A DNA stretch of 64,000 bases from Marivita sp051251565 (GTDB lineage: Bacteria; Pseudomonadota; Alphaproteobacteria; Rhodobacterales; Rhodobacteraceae): contig NZ_JBPOFB010000008.1 of NCBI RefSeq assembly GCF_051251565.1, positions 62,001-126,000 of the forward strand, given 5' to 3'. The notes under the pieces were generated by a model that worked only from the letters and a program-made list of their open reading frames with translations, was not told the DNA's origin and searched no databases. Every line of letters begins with the position of its first letter. Positions within the stretch are counted from its first letter, which is position 1. The position numbers and the translations under genes were made by a program. Below are positions 8,800 through 16,277 of the stretch, in pieces.

Positions 8800-9588
8800 T
8801 TATCCTCCCATCATCAGGGGCCAGCCAATCACGGCTACACCTGCCGCGATCAAAAGAACCCCCATCGGTTTTGTTGTATAATGCCCAATCTGGGGCAGTT
8901 TTTCGATTACCATGAACAATGTCGCCAGACCCATCCACGCAAGGTTCATCACACCGCCGACAAATCCCAGCGCCATAAAACCCCAGCAACAGCCCACACA
9001 GAACGCACCAAGGCCGAGCCCCATGCGCAAACCGCCGTCAAAGCCAGTCTTCCAGCGCGTCAGGAAATAGCTCATCGGGCTGTGACAGACACCGTGGCAT
9101 ACCTCTTTGACACGGGAGAACTGAAACGCGCCCACGACGATCAACAGCCCGCCCTGCACAACCGTGCTGCGCGCAATGCCAAGCATGTCGACCATGCCGC
9201 CAAACAGCAGCCCCAACTGCACCGCAGTGATGAGGGCGGCGAAGGCGCTCCAGACCACCGAATACCCTGTCAGAACGCCCCACCAGCCGATGCGGGTGCC
9301 ATTGGCGCTGAGCATCAGGTCTTCGTAGGCGCGCAGCGTCGGAACCATGGTTGGCAGCATCATCGCCGCCATCATGATGGCCCACATTGCGAATAGCGGC
9401 CCAAACTCGGCCATCGGCATGACCATATCCATCCGCGGGTCCATGTTGCGCATGGTCTCGCCCATCGGGCCGGGACGGCCCAAAAGATCAAGGTCCATGC
9501 CCACGGCCATCATGTACAGAAACGTCCACGACACCAGAATGGCGGCGAAAAACGCCAGCCATCCAACCGTGCGCACTGTCCCCTGCAT
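8800..9588 (-). CDS. DUF2182 predicted metal-binding membrane protein
   Basis: An integral membrane protein of 262 residues with about six to seven hydrophobic segments. I place the start at the ATG at 9588 (MQGTVRTVGWLAFFAAIL) because GGAGGT lies six bases before it; an in-frame TTG at 9633 would put the operator inside the coding region. Methionine-rich segments (GETMRNMDPRMDMVMPM, MWAIMMAAMMLPTMVP), a CHGVCHSP pair and CVGCCWG look like soft-metal ligands, possibly copper. The metal is inferred. It leads the DUF2182-DUF1326-dinB operon and is divergent from the FadR-type regulator. Confidence 0.85.
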   Translation of the reverse strand: MQGTVRTVGWLAFFAAILVSWTFLYMMAVGMDLDLLGRPGPMGETMRNMDPRMDMVMPMAEFGPLFAMWAIMMAAMMLPTMVPTLRAYEDLMLSANGTRIGWWGVLTGYSVVWSAFAALITAVQLGLLFGGMVDMLGIARSTVVQGGLLIVVGAFQFSRVKEVCHGVCHSPMSYFLTRWKTGFDGGLRMGLGLGAFCVGCCWGFMALGFVGGVMNLAWMGLATLFMVIEKLPQIGHYTTKPMGVLLIAAGVAVIGWPLMMGG

Positions 9589-9622
9589 GCCATGACCTCC
9601 CAGACTCAGCTTGACGTCCTGA

Positions 9623-9648
9623 ATGTCAGACAATTAAATGTCTGACAA
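9623..9648. promoter_or_regulatory. Double operator for the FadR-type regulator
   Basis: Two copies of ATGTCWGACAA lie at 9623-9633 and 9638-9648. Each contains a perfect nine-base palindrome TGTC-W-GACA, and their centres are 15 bp apart. Together they also form a larger inverted repeat, GTCAGACA-N6-TGTCTGAC. FadR-subfamily GntR proteins bind TnGTnnnACnA-like sites, so this is a probable operator controlling the regulator and the divergent DUF2182 operon. Confidence 0.75.
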
Positions 9649-10374
9649 ATGAAAAATCACACGCCTGCCCCCAGCCTGTCCGCCACCATCGCCGATGCGA
9701 TCCGCGACGCGATTGTCGACGGGCATCTGTTGGTCGGCGACCGATTGCCCTCCGAGGCGGAACTGGCGGACCAACACGGCGTGTCGCGGGCCACCGTGCG
9801 CGAGGCCCTCAAACGGTTGGCGGCGCAGTCGTTGATCCGCACCGAACGCGGCGCGTTTGGCGGGGCGTTTGTGAACCACCTGTCTTATGAAGAGGCCCGC
9901 GCGCAGCAGGTGACCACCTCAACGCTGTTGCTGGGCATGAATGCCGTCAGCTTTCAGGTGGCCTGCGAGGCGCGCTATGCGCTGGAGCGCAGTTGCACAG
10001 CGCTTGCTGCCGAACGCTGGACCGAAGCGCTTGTGGGGCGGATGGATCACGAAATCGCCACCCAATCCGACCCTGCCCTGAGCGATGAGACGTTCTGCGC
10101 TTCGGACGTGGCCTTTCACCGGGCGCTGGTCGATTGTGCGGGCAACGAGGTTCTGAGCTATCATCTGGCCGGCAGCGTTGAGGCGATGCAGCCGTTGATG
10201 AACATGATCACATTCACCGCGCGCAGCCGGGCCGAGATCATCGACCTGCACAGGGTCATTGTGGACGGGTTGAAACGACGCGATGTGGCCACCGTCGACC
10301 GCGCCTTGGCCACGCTTGAGGCCTATACGATCACGCTTGGTCAATCGGTTCTGAAAGCCCGCGCCACCCGCTGA
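9649..10374 (+). CDS. GntR-family transcriptional regulator, FadR subfamily
   Basis: A 241-residue repressor-type protein. The N-terminal winged helix (residues 9-75) contains IADAIRDAIVDGHLLVGDRLPSEAEL and the recognition helix HGVSRATVREALKRLAAQ. The all-helical FCD ligand domain follows, with FHRALVDCAGNEVL and the C-terminal DLHRVIVDGLKRRD providing likely metal-binding Asp and His residues. The ATG directly abuts the second operator box and has no ribosome site, so the message may be leaderless. Autoregulation and control of the divergent DUF2182-DUF1326-dinB operon are the simplest reading. The effector is unknown. Confidence 0.88.
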   Translation: MKNHTPAPSLSATIADAIRDAIVDGHLLVGDRLPSEAELADQHGVSRATVREALKRLAAQSLIRTERGAFGGAFVNHLSYEEARAQQVTTSTLLLGMNAVSFQVACEARYALERSCTALAAERWTEALVGRMDHEIATQSDPALSDETFCASDVAFHRALVDCAGNEVLSYHLAGSVEAMQPLMNMITFTARSRAEIIDLHRVIVDGLKRRDVATVDRALATLEAYTITLGQSVLKARATR

Positions 10375-10397
10375 CCTCTGCTCAGGATCGCCCCGGT

Positions 10398-11150
10398 TTA
10401 ACCCAACAATGCCAGCCCCGGGAAGGTCTCAAGCAGCCAGAAGGCAAAGGATGTGAACGCGCCGGTGACAAGCGCGATACCGACAACAACCAGCAATCCG
10501 CCCATCGCCAATTCGATCTTGCGCATGTGCTTTTTGATCCGGTTCATCAGCCCCATCGCCCGCGTCATGAACATCGCTGCCAGCAGGAACGGAATGCCCA
10601 GGCCTGCCGCGTATACTGCCAAAAGCACGGTGCCCCGCGCCACGGATGCTTCGGATGCGGCCAGGGACAGGATCGCGCCCAGTTGCGGACCGATGCAGGG
10701 CGTCCAGCCAAAGGCAAAGGCCAAGCCCAGAATATAGGCCCCAAACGCCGATCCACCCTGTTCCCCAGCCTCAAGCCGCTTTTCCTGATCCAGAAACGGA
10801 ATGCGGAACACGCCCAGAAAATGCAGGCCAAAAATGATCACCACGACGCCCGACGCTTGGGCAAGCTGGGTTTGGTAGTTCAGGAAAAAGGCCCCGAAAA
10901 CCGATGCCGTAAACCCCAAAAGGATAAAGATCGTCGACAAGCCCAACACAAAGAACAGCGCCGCCACCACCGCACGCCTGCGCCCGCTGCCGCCCTGTTC
11001 CATCTCGGTCACGCTGACCCCGGACATATAGGCAAGGTAAGGCGGCACAATGGGCAGCACACACGGGCTTAGGAACGACAATGCCCCCGCCAGAAGAGCA
11101 ATGCTCATCGCCGGAAACAAGGCTGCGTCAATGATCTGAAATTCCAACAT
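10398..11150 (-). CDS. ccdA: Cytochrome c biogenesis / thiol-disulfide transfer protein CcdA
   Basis: A 250-residue membrane protein with six hydrophobic segments. It has the two conserved cysteine motifs of CcdA: LSFLSPCVLPIVPPYLAYMSG near residue 30 and FGWTPCIGPQLGAIL in the fourth segment. CcdA passes electrons from cytoplasmic thioredoxin to periplasmic partners, keeping apocytochrome c reduced for haem attachment. The start at 11150 (MLEFQIIDAALFPAM) is preferred over a longer frame with a hydrophilic, proline-containing leader. It is convergent with the regulator gene and divergent from tusA. Confidence 0.9.
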   Translation of the reverse strand: MLEFQIIDAALFPAMSIALLAGALSFLSPCVLPIVPPYLAYMSGVSVTEMEQGGSGRRRAVVAALFFVLGLSTIFILLGFTASVFGAFFLNYQTQLAQASGVVVIIFGLHFLGVFRIPFLDQEKRLEAGEQGGSAFGAYILGLAFAFGWTPCIGPQLGAILSLAASEASVARGTVLLAVYAAGLGIPFLLAAMFMTRAMGLMNRIKKHMRKIELAMGGLLVVVGIALVTGAFTSFAFWLLETFPGLALLG

Positions 11151-11254
11151 ATCCCCGACATAGGCCAAGGCGCGGGCGCTGTCACGCGACGCGGGGTCAC
11201 ATGATCGTGCCAAGCCAGTGGACAGCGCGCACCGCCCCGCCTACATCCCTGTCC

Positions 11255-11476
11255 ATGAGCCAAGACCTAGATGCAAAAGGGCTGCTATGCCCCCTTCCCG
11301 TCCTCAAGGCGCGCAAGCGTCTGATCGGGCTGACCACTGGTGATGAATTGCGGGTTCTGACAGATGACCCCGCCGCCATCATCGACATTCCCCATTTCTG
11401 TGCGGAGGCTGGACACACGCTCGTCAGCAGTGCCGAGGACGGGGATGGCATGCTCTGGGTAATCCGCAAGGCCTGA
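11255..11476 (+). CDS. tusA: Sulfurtransferase TusA/SirA family
   Basis: A 73-residue protein of the usual TusA size. The family signature DLDAKGLLCPLPVLKARKRL, with the persulfide-carrying cysteine in the CPxP motif, is near the N-terminus. It is followed by the beta-alpha-beta fold ending in GMLWVIRKA. TusA proteins carry sulfur for tRNA thiolation, molybdenum cofactor or other sulfur-transfer routes; which one is used here is not visible. The start is the ATG at 11255 (MSQDLDAK); a longer frame lacks family sequence. It is monocistronic, ends at a bidirectional terminator, and has no recognisable strong ribosome site. Confidence 0.88.
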   Translation: MSQDLDAKGLLCPLPVLKARKRLIGLTTGDELRVLTDDPAAIIDIPHFCAEAGHTLVSSAEDGDGMLWVIRKA

Positions 11477-11480
11477 CGCA

Positions 11481-11511
11481 AAACGCCCCCGTGCAGAACA
11501 CGAGGGCGTTT
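11481..11511. terminator. Bidirectional terminator between tusA and rne
   Basis: A near-perfect inverted repeat: AAACGCCCCCGTG, loop CAGAA, CACGAGGGCGTTT, with one mismatch. It ends in a T run on the plus strand and, because of the AAA at its other end, in a T run on the minus strand. It sits between convergent genes, four bases past the tusA stop, and serves both. Confidence 0.88.
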
Positions 11512-11536
11512 GATGTTTCACGCAACTTGGATCGGA

Positions 11537-14350
11537 TCAGCGGCCCAAGGACCACCAGCCCTTGCGCTTGGATTTGGCGGTATCCTCCGGTGCCGTCTCA
11601 GGCTCTGCCGCAACAGGCTCAGGCTTGACCACTGCCACAGGCTCAGGGGCCGAAACAGGTTCAGGCGTGGCAACCGGTGCAGGTGTCGGCGCAACAACCG
11701 CAGGTGCGGCTTCAGCCACGGCAACAACAGCGGGCTTTTCGTCTGCAACAACTGGCTCATCCGCCTTGGCAGGCTTCTTTGCACGGGTCCGTTTTGCAGG
11801 CGCTTTCTTAGCCGGTTTTGGGGTGTCCGTCGCTTCGGCCTCTGCCGCCTCAACCGCCTCGGGCTTTTTGCGGGTCCGGGTGCGTGGCTTTTTCTTGGGC
11901 GCGTCTTCGGCAATTGCCGCGTCCTCTGCACCCGCGTCAGCGACGGGAGCATCCTCTACCTTAGGCTTGGGTGTCCGCGTGCTTGTCGATTTCGGCGCGG
12001 GCTTTGACACTACCACATCTGCCGCATCAGCCTCAGCCGACTCGGGCTTCTTGCGCGACCGGCTCCGCGTCCGCTTGGGTTTTTCGGCGGCGTCTTCGGT
12101 CACGGCATCTGTAGACGCGCCAGCTGACACTGCCTTTGCGGCAACCGGAGCGTCAACGTCTGCGGACGTGTCAGTTTCAGGCGTGTCCGTGTCGTCTTCT
12201 GCATCCGATCCGTTTTCGCCGTCTTCCTGACGATCCCGGTTCCGGTTGCGGCCACGCCCACCACGACGGGACCGGCGACGCCGCTTCTTGGGCTTGCCGT
12301 CCTCGTCATCGGTGTTTTCAGAGACGGCGTCGTCAGACACATCCGTCTGATCTTCGTCTTCATCGTCCTCTTCCGCCGCGTCTTCGTCGACCTGATCCAT
12401 CAGCGACGTATCAACAGAGACCACGTGGGTCACCGCTTCGGGCACGACACGGGTTGCGGTCTTGAACTTCTCCATCGTGAAATCCGGGCTGACCAGATGC
12501 ACATCGCCTTCGATCCGCACGGACAGGCCGTAGCGCGCTTCGATCTGGGCCACATGTTCGCGTTTCTGGTTCATCAGGAAATTGGCGATAGAGACCGGGC
12601 ATTTGACCAGCACTTCACGCGACCGGCGGCGCACGCCCTCTTCTTCGATCTGGCGAAGCACTTGCAGCGCCATGTTGTCATCCGACCGGATCAGACCGGT
12701 GCCATGACAGCTTGGGCAGGGTTGGGTTGTCGCCTCGATCATGCCGGGGCGCAGACGCTGGCGCGACATTTCCATCAGACCAAAGCCGGAAATCCGACCG
12801 ACCTGAATGCGCGCACGATCATTTTTCAGTTTGTCTTTGATGCGCTTTTCGACGGCAGCGTTGTTCTTGCGCTCGTCCATGTCGATGAAGTCGATCACGA
12901 TCAGACCGGCAAGATCGCGCAGGCGCAACTGACGCGCCACTTCTTCGGCCGCCTCAATGTTGGTCTTGAGCGCGGTTTCCTCGATCGAGCCTTCCTTGGT
13001 CGCCCGACCCGAGTTGACGTCGATGGCCACAAGCGCTTCGGTCACGCCAATTACGATATAGCCCCCGGACTTGAGCTGCACAGTGGGGTTGAACATGCCC
13101 GACAGGTAGGATTCCACCTGATGGCGCGCAAAAAGCGGCATGGGTTCGACGTAATGCTGCACGTTCTTGGCGTGGGACGGCATGATCATCTTCATGAAGT
13201 CCTTGGCGATGCGATAGCCGCGTTCGCCTTCCACCAGAACTTCGTCGATGTCGCGGTTATACAGATCGCGGATCGACCGTTTGATCAGGTCGCCCTCTTC
13301 GTAGATCTTGGCCGGTGCGATGGATTTCAGCGTCAATTCGCGGATCTGTTCCCACAAGCGCTGCAAGTATTCATAGTCACGCTTGATCTCGGTCTTGGTG
13401 CGCTTGGCACCCGCTGTCCGAATGATCAGACCCGCGCCCTGCGGCACGTCGATCTCGTTGGCAATTTCCTTGAGCTTCTTGCGGTCGGGAGCATTGGTGA
13501 TCTTGCGGCTGATGCCACCACCGCGCGCGGTGTTGGGCATAAGCACACAATAGCGACCCGCCAGCGACAGATACGTTGTCAGGGCAGCGCCCTTGTTGCC
13601 GCGTTCTTCCTTGACGACCTGCACCAAAAGGATCTGGCGCACCTTGATGACTTCTTGGATCTTGTACCGCTTTGCGCGCGGCTTGCGGCGCGGGCGGATG
13701 TCGTCATGAGTGTCGTCATCGGCGACAGATTCGATGTTTTCATCACGATCTGCGGGCTCGGACTTTTCATCATGATCGTCTTCGTCGTCATGGTGGTCGG
13801 CCCCGATATCCTCGGGTGCGTCTATCTCGTCGGGTTCTTCAACCGGCGTGTCGGCAACCGTCTCCATCGGAGACAGGCCCTCGTCGTCCTCGTCGTCTTC
13901 CGACAGGTCGATGGTCTCCATGCCTGATATGTCATCAGACAGGTCTTTGACGGCGACGGCGTCGTCATTGTCAGCCTTGGCAGCGCGCGAGCGGTTGCGC
14001 CCGCGGCCCCGGCGGGATTTCGGCTTTTCGTCCTCGTCTTCGCGCTTGGCCTGCGATTCCGCATAAGCGCGCTCTTCTTCCATGAGCGCTTCGCGGTCTG
14101 CGACCGGGATTTGGTAGTAATCGGGATGGATTTCCGAGAACGCGAGGAACCCGTGGCGGTTGCCGCCGTAATCCACGAACGCAGCCTGAAGCGACGGTTC
14201 GACCCGGGTTACTTTTGCGAGGTAGATGTTGCCAGCTAGCTGGCGTTTGTTTTCGGATTCAAAGTCAAATTCCTCAACCTTGTGTCCGTCGACCACCACA
14301 ACCCGAGTTTCCTCGGCGTGGGTGGCATCGATAAGCATTTTCTTGGGCAT
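11537..14350 (-). CDS. rne: Ribonuclease E
   Basis: A 937-residue endoribonuclease that starts mRNA decay and rRNA/tRNA maturation. The N-terminal S1 domain (MPKKMLIDATHAEETRVVVV, AAFVDYGGNRHGFLAFSEI) is split by a roughly 150-residue acidic insertion before RYKIQEVIKVRQILLVQVVKEE, typical of alphaproteobacteria. The catalytic core shows GLIVIDFIDMDERKN, holding the magnesium-binding aspartate, and the Zn-link CPSCHGTGL. The C-terminal third is low-complexity, with RNR-type basic patches and alanine/proline/glutamate repeats, the usual degradosome scaffold. The start at 14350 matches family N-termini; a frame five codons longer exists. A long upstream region may hold an autoregulatory leader. 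Confidence 0.95.
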   Translation of the reverse strand: MPKKMLIDATHAEETRVVVVDGHKVEEFDFESENKRQLAGNIYLAKVTRVEPSLQAAFVDYGGNRHGFLAFSEIHPDYYQIPVADREALMEEERAYAESQAKREDEDEKPKSRRGRGRNRSRAAKADNDDAVAVKDLSDDISGMETIDLSEDDEDDEGLSPMETVADTPVEEPDEIDAPEDIGADHHDDEDDHDEKSEPADRDENIESVADDDTHDDIRPRRKPRAKRYKIQEVIKVRQILLVQVVKEERGNKGAALTTYLSLAGRYCVLMPNTARGGGISRKITNAPDRKKLKEIANEIDVPQGAGLIIRTAGAKRTKTEIKRDYEYLQRLWEQIRELTLKSIAPAKIYEEGDLIKRSIRDLYNRDIDEVLVEGERGYRIAKDFMKMIMPSHAKNVQHYVEPMPLFARHQVESYLSGMFNPTVQLKSGGYIVIGVTEALVAIDVNSGRATKEGSIEETALKTNIEAAEEVARQLRLRDLAGLIVIDFIDMDERKNNAAVEKRIKDKLKNDRARIQVGRISGFGLMEMSRQRLRPGMIEATTQPCPSCHGTGLIRSDDNMALQVLRQIEEEGVRRRSREVLVKCPVSIANFLMNQKREHVAQIEARYGLSVRIEGDVHLVSPDFTMEKFKTATRVVPEAVTHVVSVDTSLMDQVDEDAAEEDDEDEDQTDVSDDAVSENTDDEDGKPKKRRRRSRRGGRGRNRNRDRQEDGENGSDAEDDTDTPETDTSADVDAPVAAKAVSAGASTDAVTEDAAEKPKRTRSRSRKKPESAEADAADVVVSKPAPKSTSTRTPKPKVEDAPVADAGAEDAAIAEDAPKKKPRTRTRKKPEAVEAAEAEATDTPKPAKKAPAKRTRAKKPAKADEPVVADEKPAVVAVAEAAPAVVAPTPAPVATPEPVSAPEPVAVVKPEPVAAEPETAPEDTAKSKRKGWWSLGR

Positions 14351-15033
14351 AAATTCCGTGTGCACAACCGTCGCAGCCCCCGTCTTTCGAAAAGAGGGCG
14401 GGATCGGGTGTGTCTTGTCATGGCGAGGGCGGGCGCAGCGGCTGGCCGGGGTGAAATGCCCCGTTGCTCTAGCCTCATGTCCTGCGCGCGTTTCATCGCG
14501 TTTCTTCTCCGATGCTTGTCACGACAGTGACTGCATCCGTTGCGACCCTGACGTTCTATAAAAACCTCAGGTGTGTGTAGACGGCCTTGCGGGCCATATC
14601 AGCCTGCTCTGAACTCAGGACACTCTGCCGATATTCAGAACAGCGAAACTCTTGCGCCCGCATTCCGTCAAACGGACCGGGCTGATCATCACAATAAGGC
14701 GAGAGAGGTCACATGCACAATGGGCAATCTTACCTTTTCTGCATGTGACACATGTCTTGCCATTGGAAAATCAATCAAATTGTATGCTGAACGCTTCAAA
14801 AGGCGAAGGCTTGAAGCGGGCTCGCGCCCCATTCCGTGCCGCCCGCGAGCACATCAAAATCCGCACCATGAGCACCTTGGCTCAGCCGAGCATTGCGTGA
14901 TCCAGGATTGCTGCATTTTGACTTAATTTCGGCCACAACAGGCACGCGACGGCATGTTTTGCCGTTTGATCCGGCCTGCCTGACTGAAACCACACCATGC
15001 CAAGCATATGAATTTAAATTATAAATTAAGTAA

Positions 15034-15052
15034 ATGTAAAAAACATTCACAT
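15034..15052. promoter_or_regulatory. Operator-like inverted repeat, distal copy
   Basis: ATGTAAAAAACATTCACAT is an imperfect inverted repeat (ATGTAAA / TTCACAT with a five-base centre). It differs at only two positions from the box at 15092-15110, whose centre is 58 bp away. The pair suggests cooperative binding of an unidentified regulator upstream of the DUF2852 gene. Confidence 0.5.
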
Positions 15053-15091
15053 TATCCCTTGCAAACCGATCCAACACTCCCGATCTGTCTA

Positions 15092-15110
15092 ATGTGAAAG
15101 ACATTCACAT
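15092..15110. promoter_or_regulatory. Operator-like inverted repeat, proximal copy
   Basis: ATGTGAAAGACATTCACAT has perfect seven-base arms, ATGTGAA and TTCACAT, around AGACA. It ends 22 bases before the DUF2852 start codon, where it could overlap the transcription start. The spacing (TGTGA-N7-TCACA) is one base longer than a CRP site, so CRP is not the obvious binder. Confidence 0.6.
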
Positions 15111-15132
15111 CACACAAACAACGGAGTTGACA

Positions 15133-15552
15133 ATGAGCACGATCGCCGCCCCCGCTTCCCTTTCGACCCGCATGGGTTGGTTTTCCCGCGCCGAGGCGTG
15201 GCTTGATTCAAAAGGCAAAGCTGCCTGGATCGCCGCAATGGTCCTTGGCTTTATCTTCTTCTGGCCCATCGGCCTTGCCCTTCTTGGATATATGATCTGG
15301 AGCAAACGCATGTTCAATTCATCCTGCAACCGCAGCCGCAACTCGCACAAATTCACCGCAATGCGGTCATCCGGCAATTCGGCCTTCGACGCCTACAAGA
15401 CCGAAACCCTGCGCCGTCTCGAAGACGAGCAGGAAAACTTTGAAGCATTCATGAAGCGTCTGCGCGACGCCAAAGACAAGGCCGAGTTCGATCAGTTCAT
15501 GGACGACCGCGCAAAGACCGCGAAAGAAACCCGCGAATCCGAAGACGCCTGA
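15133..15552 (+). CDS. DUF2852 membrane protein
   Basis: A 139-residue protein with one or two membrane segments at about residues 32-55 (AAWIAAMVLGFIFFWPIGLALLGYMIW), the core of DUF2852. It is followed by a long polar helix (TLRRLEDEQENFEAFMKRLRDAKDKAEFDQFMDDRAKTAKE region) predicted to be cytoplasmic and coiled. The ATG at 15133 has ACGGAG at the right spacing. The function is unknown. It is preceded by two operator-like boxes and followed by the RDD gene 73 bases downstream, past a hairpin, so the two may or may not be cotranscribed. Confidence 0.82.
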   Translation: MSTIAAPASLSTRMGWFSRAEAWLDSKGKAAWIAAMVLGFIFFWPIGLALLGYMIWSKRMFNSSCNRSRNSHKFTAMRSSGNSAFDAYKTETLRRLEDEQENFEAFMKRLRDAKDKAEFDQFMDDRAKTAKETRESEDA

Positions 15553-15570
15553 TCTTTGAATCCCACGACT

Positions 15571-15591
15571 GTGGCCCCATATCGGGGCCAC
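15571..15591 (+). terminator. Hairpin after DUF2852 gene
   Basis: GTGGCCCC and GGGGCCAC pair perfectly across ATATC, 18 bases past the stop codon. There is no T tract, so it may be a weak terminator or an mRNA 3' end stabiliser rather than a complete stop. Confidence 0.5.
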
Positions 15592-15625
15592 GCCTATCCC
15601 CTATAGAAAGCAACGGTTCTAGACG

Positions 15626-16075
15626 ATGATAACCACGAACACCTATCCCAATCTGCCTGACCCGGTGGTGCAGCCCGAATTCTACGACAGTGTCACTGTC
15701 AAACGTGGTGTTGCCTGGGTGATCGATGCCGCGTTGATCCTTGCGCTGGTGATCCCGATCGTGGTGATGACCCTGTTTATCGCGCTTTGGTTTCTGCCAC
15801 TGCTGTTCTTCGTGGTGGGCTTTATCTACCGCGTCGCCACCATCACTGGCCGGTCAGCCACATGGGGCATGCGGATAATGTCCATTGAATTCCGCGACAG
15901 CCGCGGCGAACATTTTGATTTCAGTCAGGCGTTCATGCACACTCTGGGCTATACGGTGTCGATGTCCGTGTTCCCGCTGCAACTGATCTCGATCGCAATG
16001 ATGGTCCTGACCGAACGCGGCCAAGGCCTCACCGATATGCTTTTGGGCACCGTCGCCATCAACCGCCGCGCCTGA
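15626..16075 (+). CDS. RDD-family membrane protein
   Basis: A 149-residue protein with the RDD pattern. The first membrane segment carries the Arg-Asp motif (KRGVAWVIDAALILALVIPIV), a second hydrophobic span follows (LFIALWFLPLLFFVVGFIYRV), then TGRSATWGMRIMSIEFRD, and the last segment ends with the second Asp (ERGQGLTDMLLGTVAIN). RDD proteins include Na+/H+ antiporters and uncharacterised membrane proteins, so no transport activity is assigned. It follows the DUF2852 gene on the same strand. Confidence 0.85.
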   Translation: MITTNTYPNLPDPVVQPEFYDSVTVKRGVAWVIDAALILALVIPIVVMTLFIALWFLPLLFFVVGFIYRVATITGRSATWGMRIMSIEFRDSRGEHFDFSQAFMHTLGYTVSMSVFPLQLISIAMMVLTERGQGLTDMLLGTVAINRRA

Positions 16076-16101
16076 GACAAGCGGTGTGGCGTCCTGCCCC
16101 T

Positions 16102-16148
16102 CATCCCCATTGACAGAACCGCAGCGCTTTGGCATCGAAATGGGGATG
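16102..16148. other. Long-range inverted repeat between RDD gene and creatinase
   Basis: CATCCCCAT (16102-16110) and ATGGGGATG (16140-16148) are perfect nine-base complements separated by 29 bases. The stretch lies in a 200-bp gap without a gene and precedes a terminator-like hairpin at 16216-16237. Together they could be a short structured RNA or leader upstream of the creatinase gene; nothing further supports a named RNA family. Confidence 0.4.
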
Positions 16149-16215
16149 TGCCGTCGATGGCGTCGCCGGAGCAAGACCCGCATCAGGCTTTCACAGCAAA
16201 GCTAACAGTCCTGAA

Positions 16216-16237
16216 CGCCCGGATGTGATGCCGGGCG
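16216..16237 (+). terminator. Terminator-like hairpin before creatinase
   Basis: CGCCCGG and CCGGGCG form a perfect seven-pair stem with loop ATGTGATG, followed by CTTTGCGTTTTG. It ends 40 bases before the creatinase start. It could end the upstream transcript or act as a leader attenuator. Confidence 0.55.
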
Positions 16238-16277
16238 CTTTGCGTTTTGTCCCGGCTTATTGACGGAGACTGAACCC

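Larger units (their letters stand above)
14351..15132. other. 782-bp intergenic region between divergent rne and DUF2852 genes
   Basis: No convincing protein gene is present. Read on the minus strand it would be a long rne leader with several inverted repeats. These are CGCTTCAA/TTGAAGCG at 14792-14799 and 14811-14818, GCTCGCG/CGCGAGC at 14820-14826 and 14844-14850, and a TGAGC-ACCTTG-GCTCA hairpin near 14869. A TATAGAA box lies on the minus strand near 14555. RNase E messages are often autoregulated through a long structured 5' leader, so this is a candidate; a separate small RNA is also possible. The right end, 15000-15130, is AT-rich and holds two operator-like boxes. Confidence 0.5.

Noticed and set aside
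9589..9633. TTG start at 9633 for the DUF2182 gene
   Set aside because: The ATG at 9588 has a much better ribosome site (GGAGGT), and the TTG lies inside the operator.
12425..13927. A 500-codon open frame opposite rne
   Set aside because: It is antisense to the conserved catalytic part of RNase E; the long frame reflects codon bias in rne.
14573..14926. A 117-codon plus-strand open frame upstream of DUF2852
   Set aside because: It has no ribosome site, no recognisable sequence and runs through inverted repeats better explained as RNA structure.
15092..15110. CRP binding site
   Set aside because: The TGTGA and TCACA halves are seven bases apart, not six, and the arms are symmetric around a different centre.
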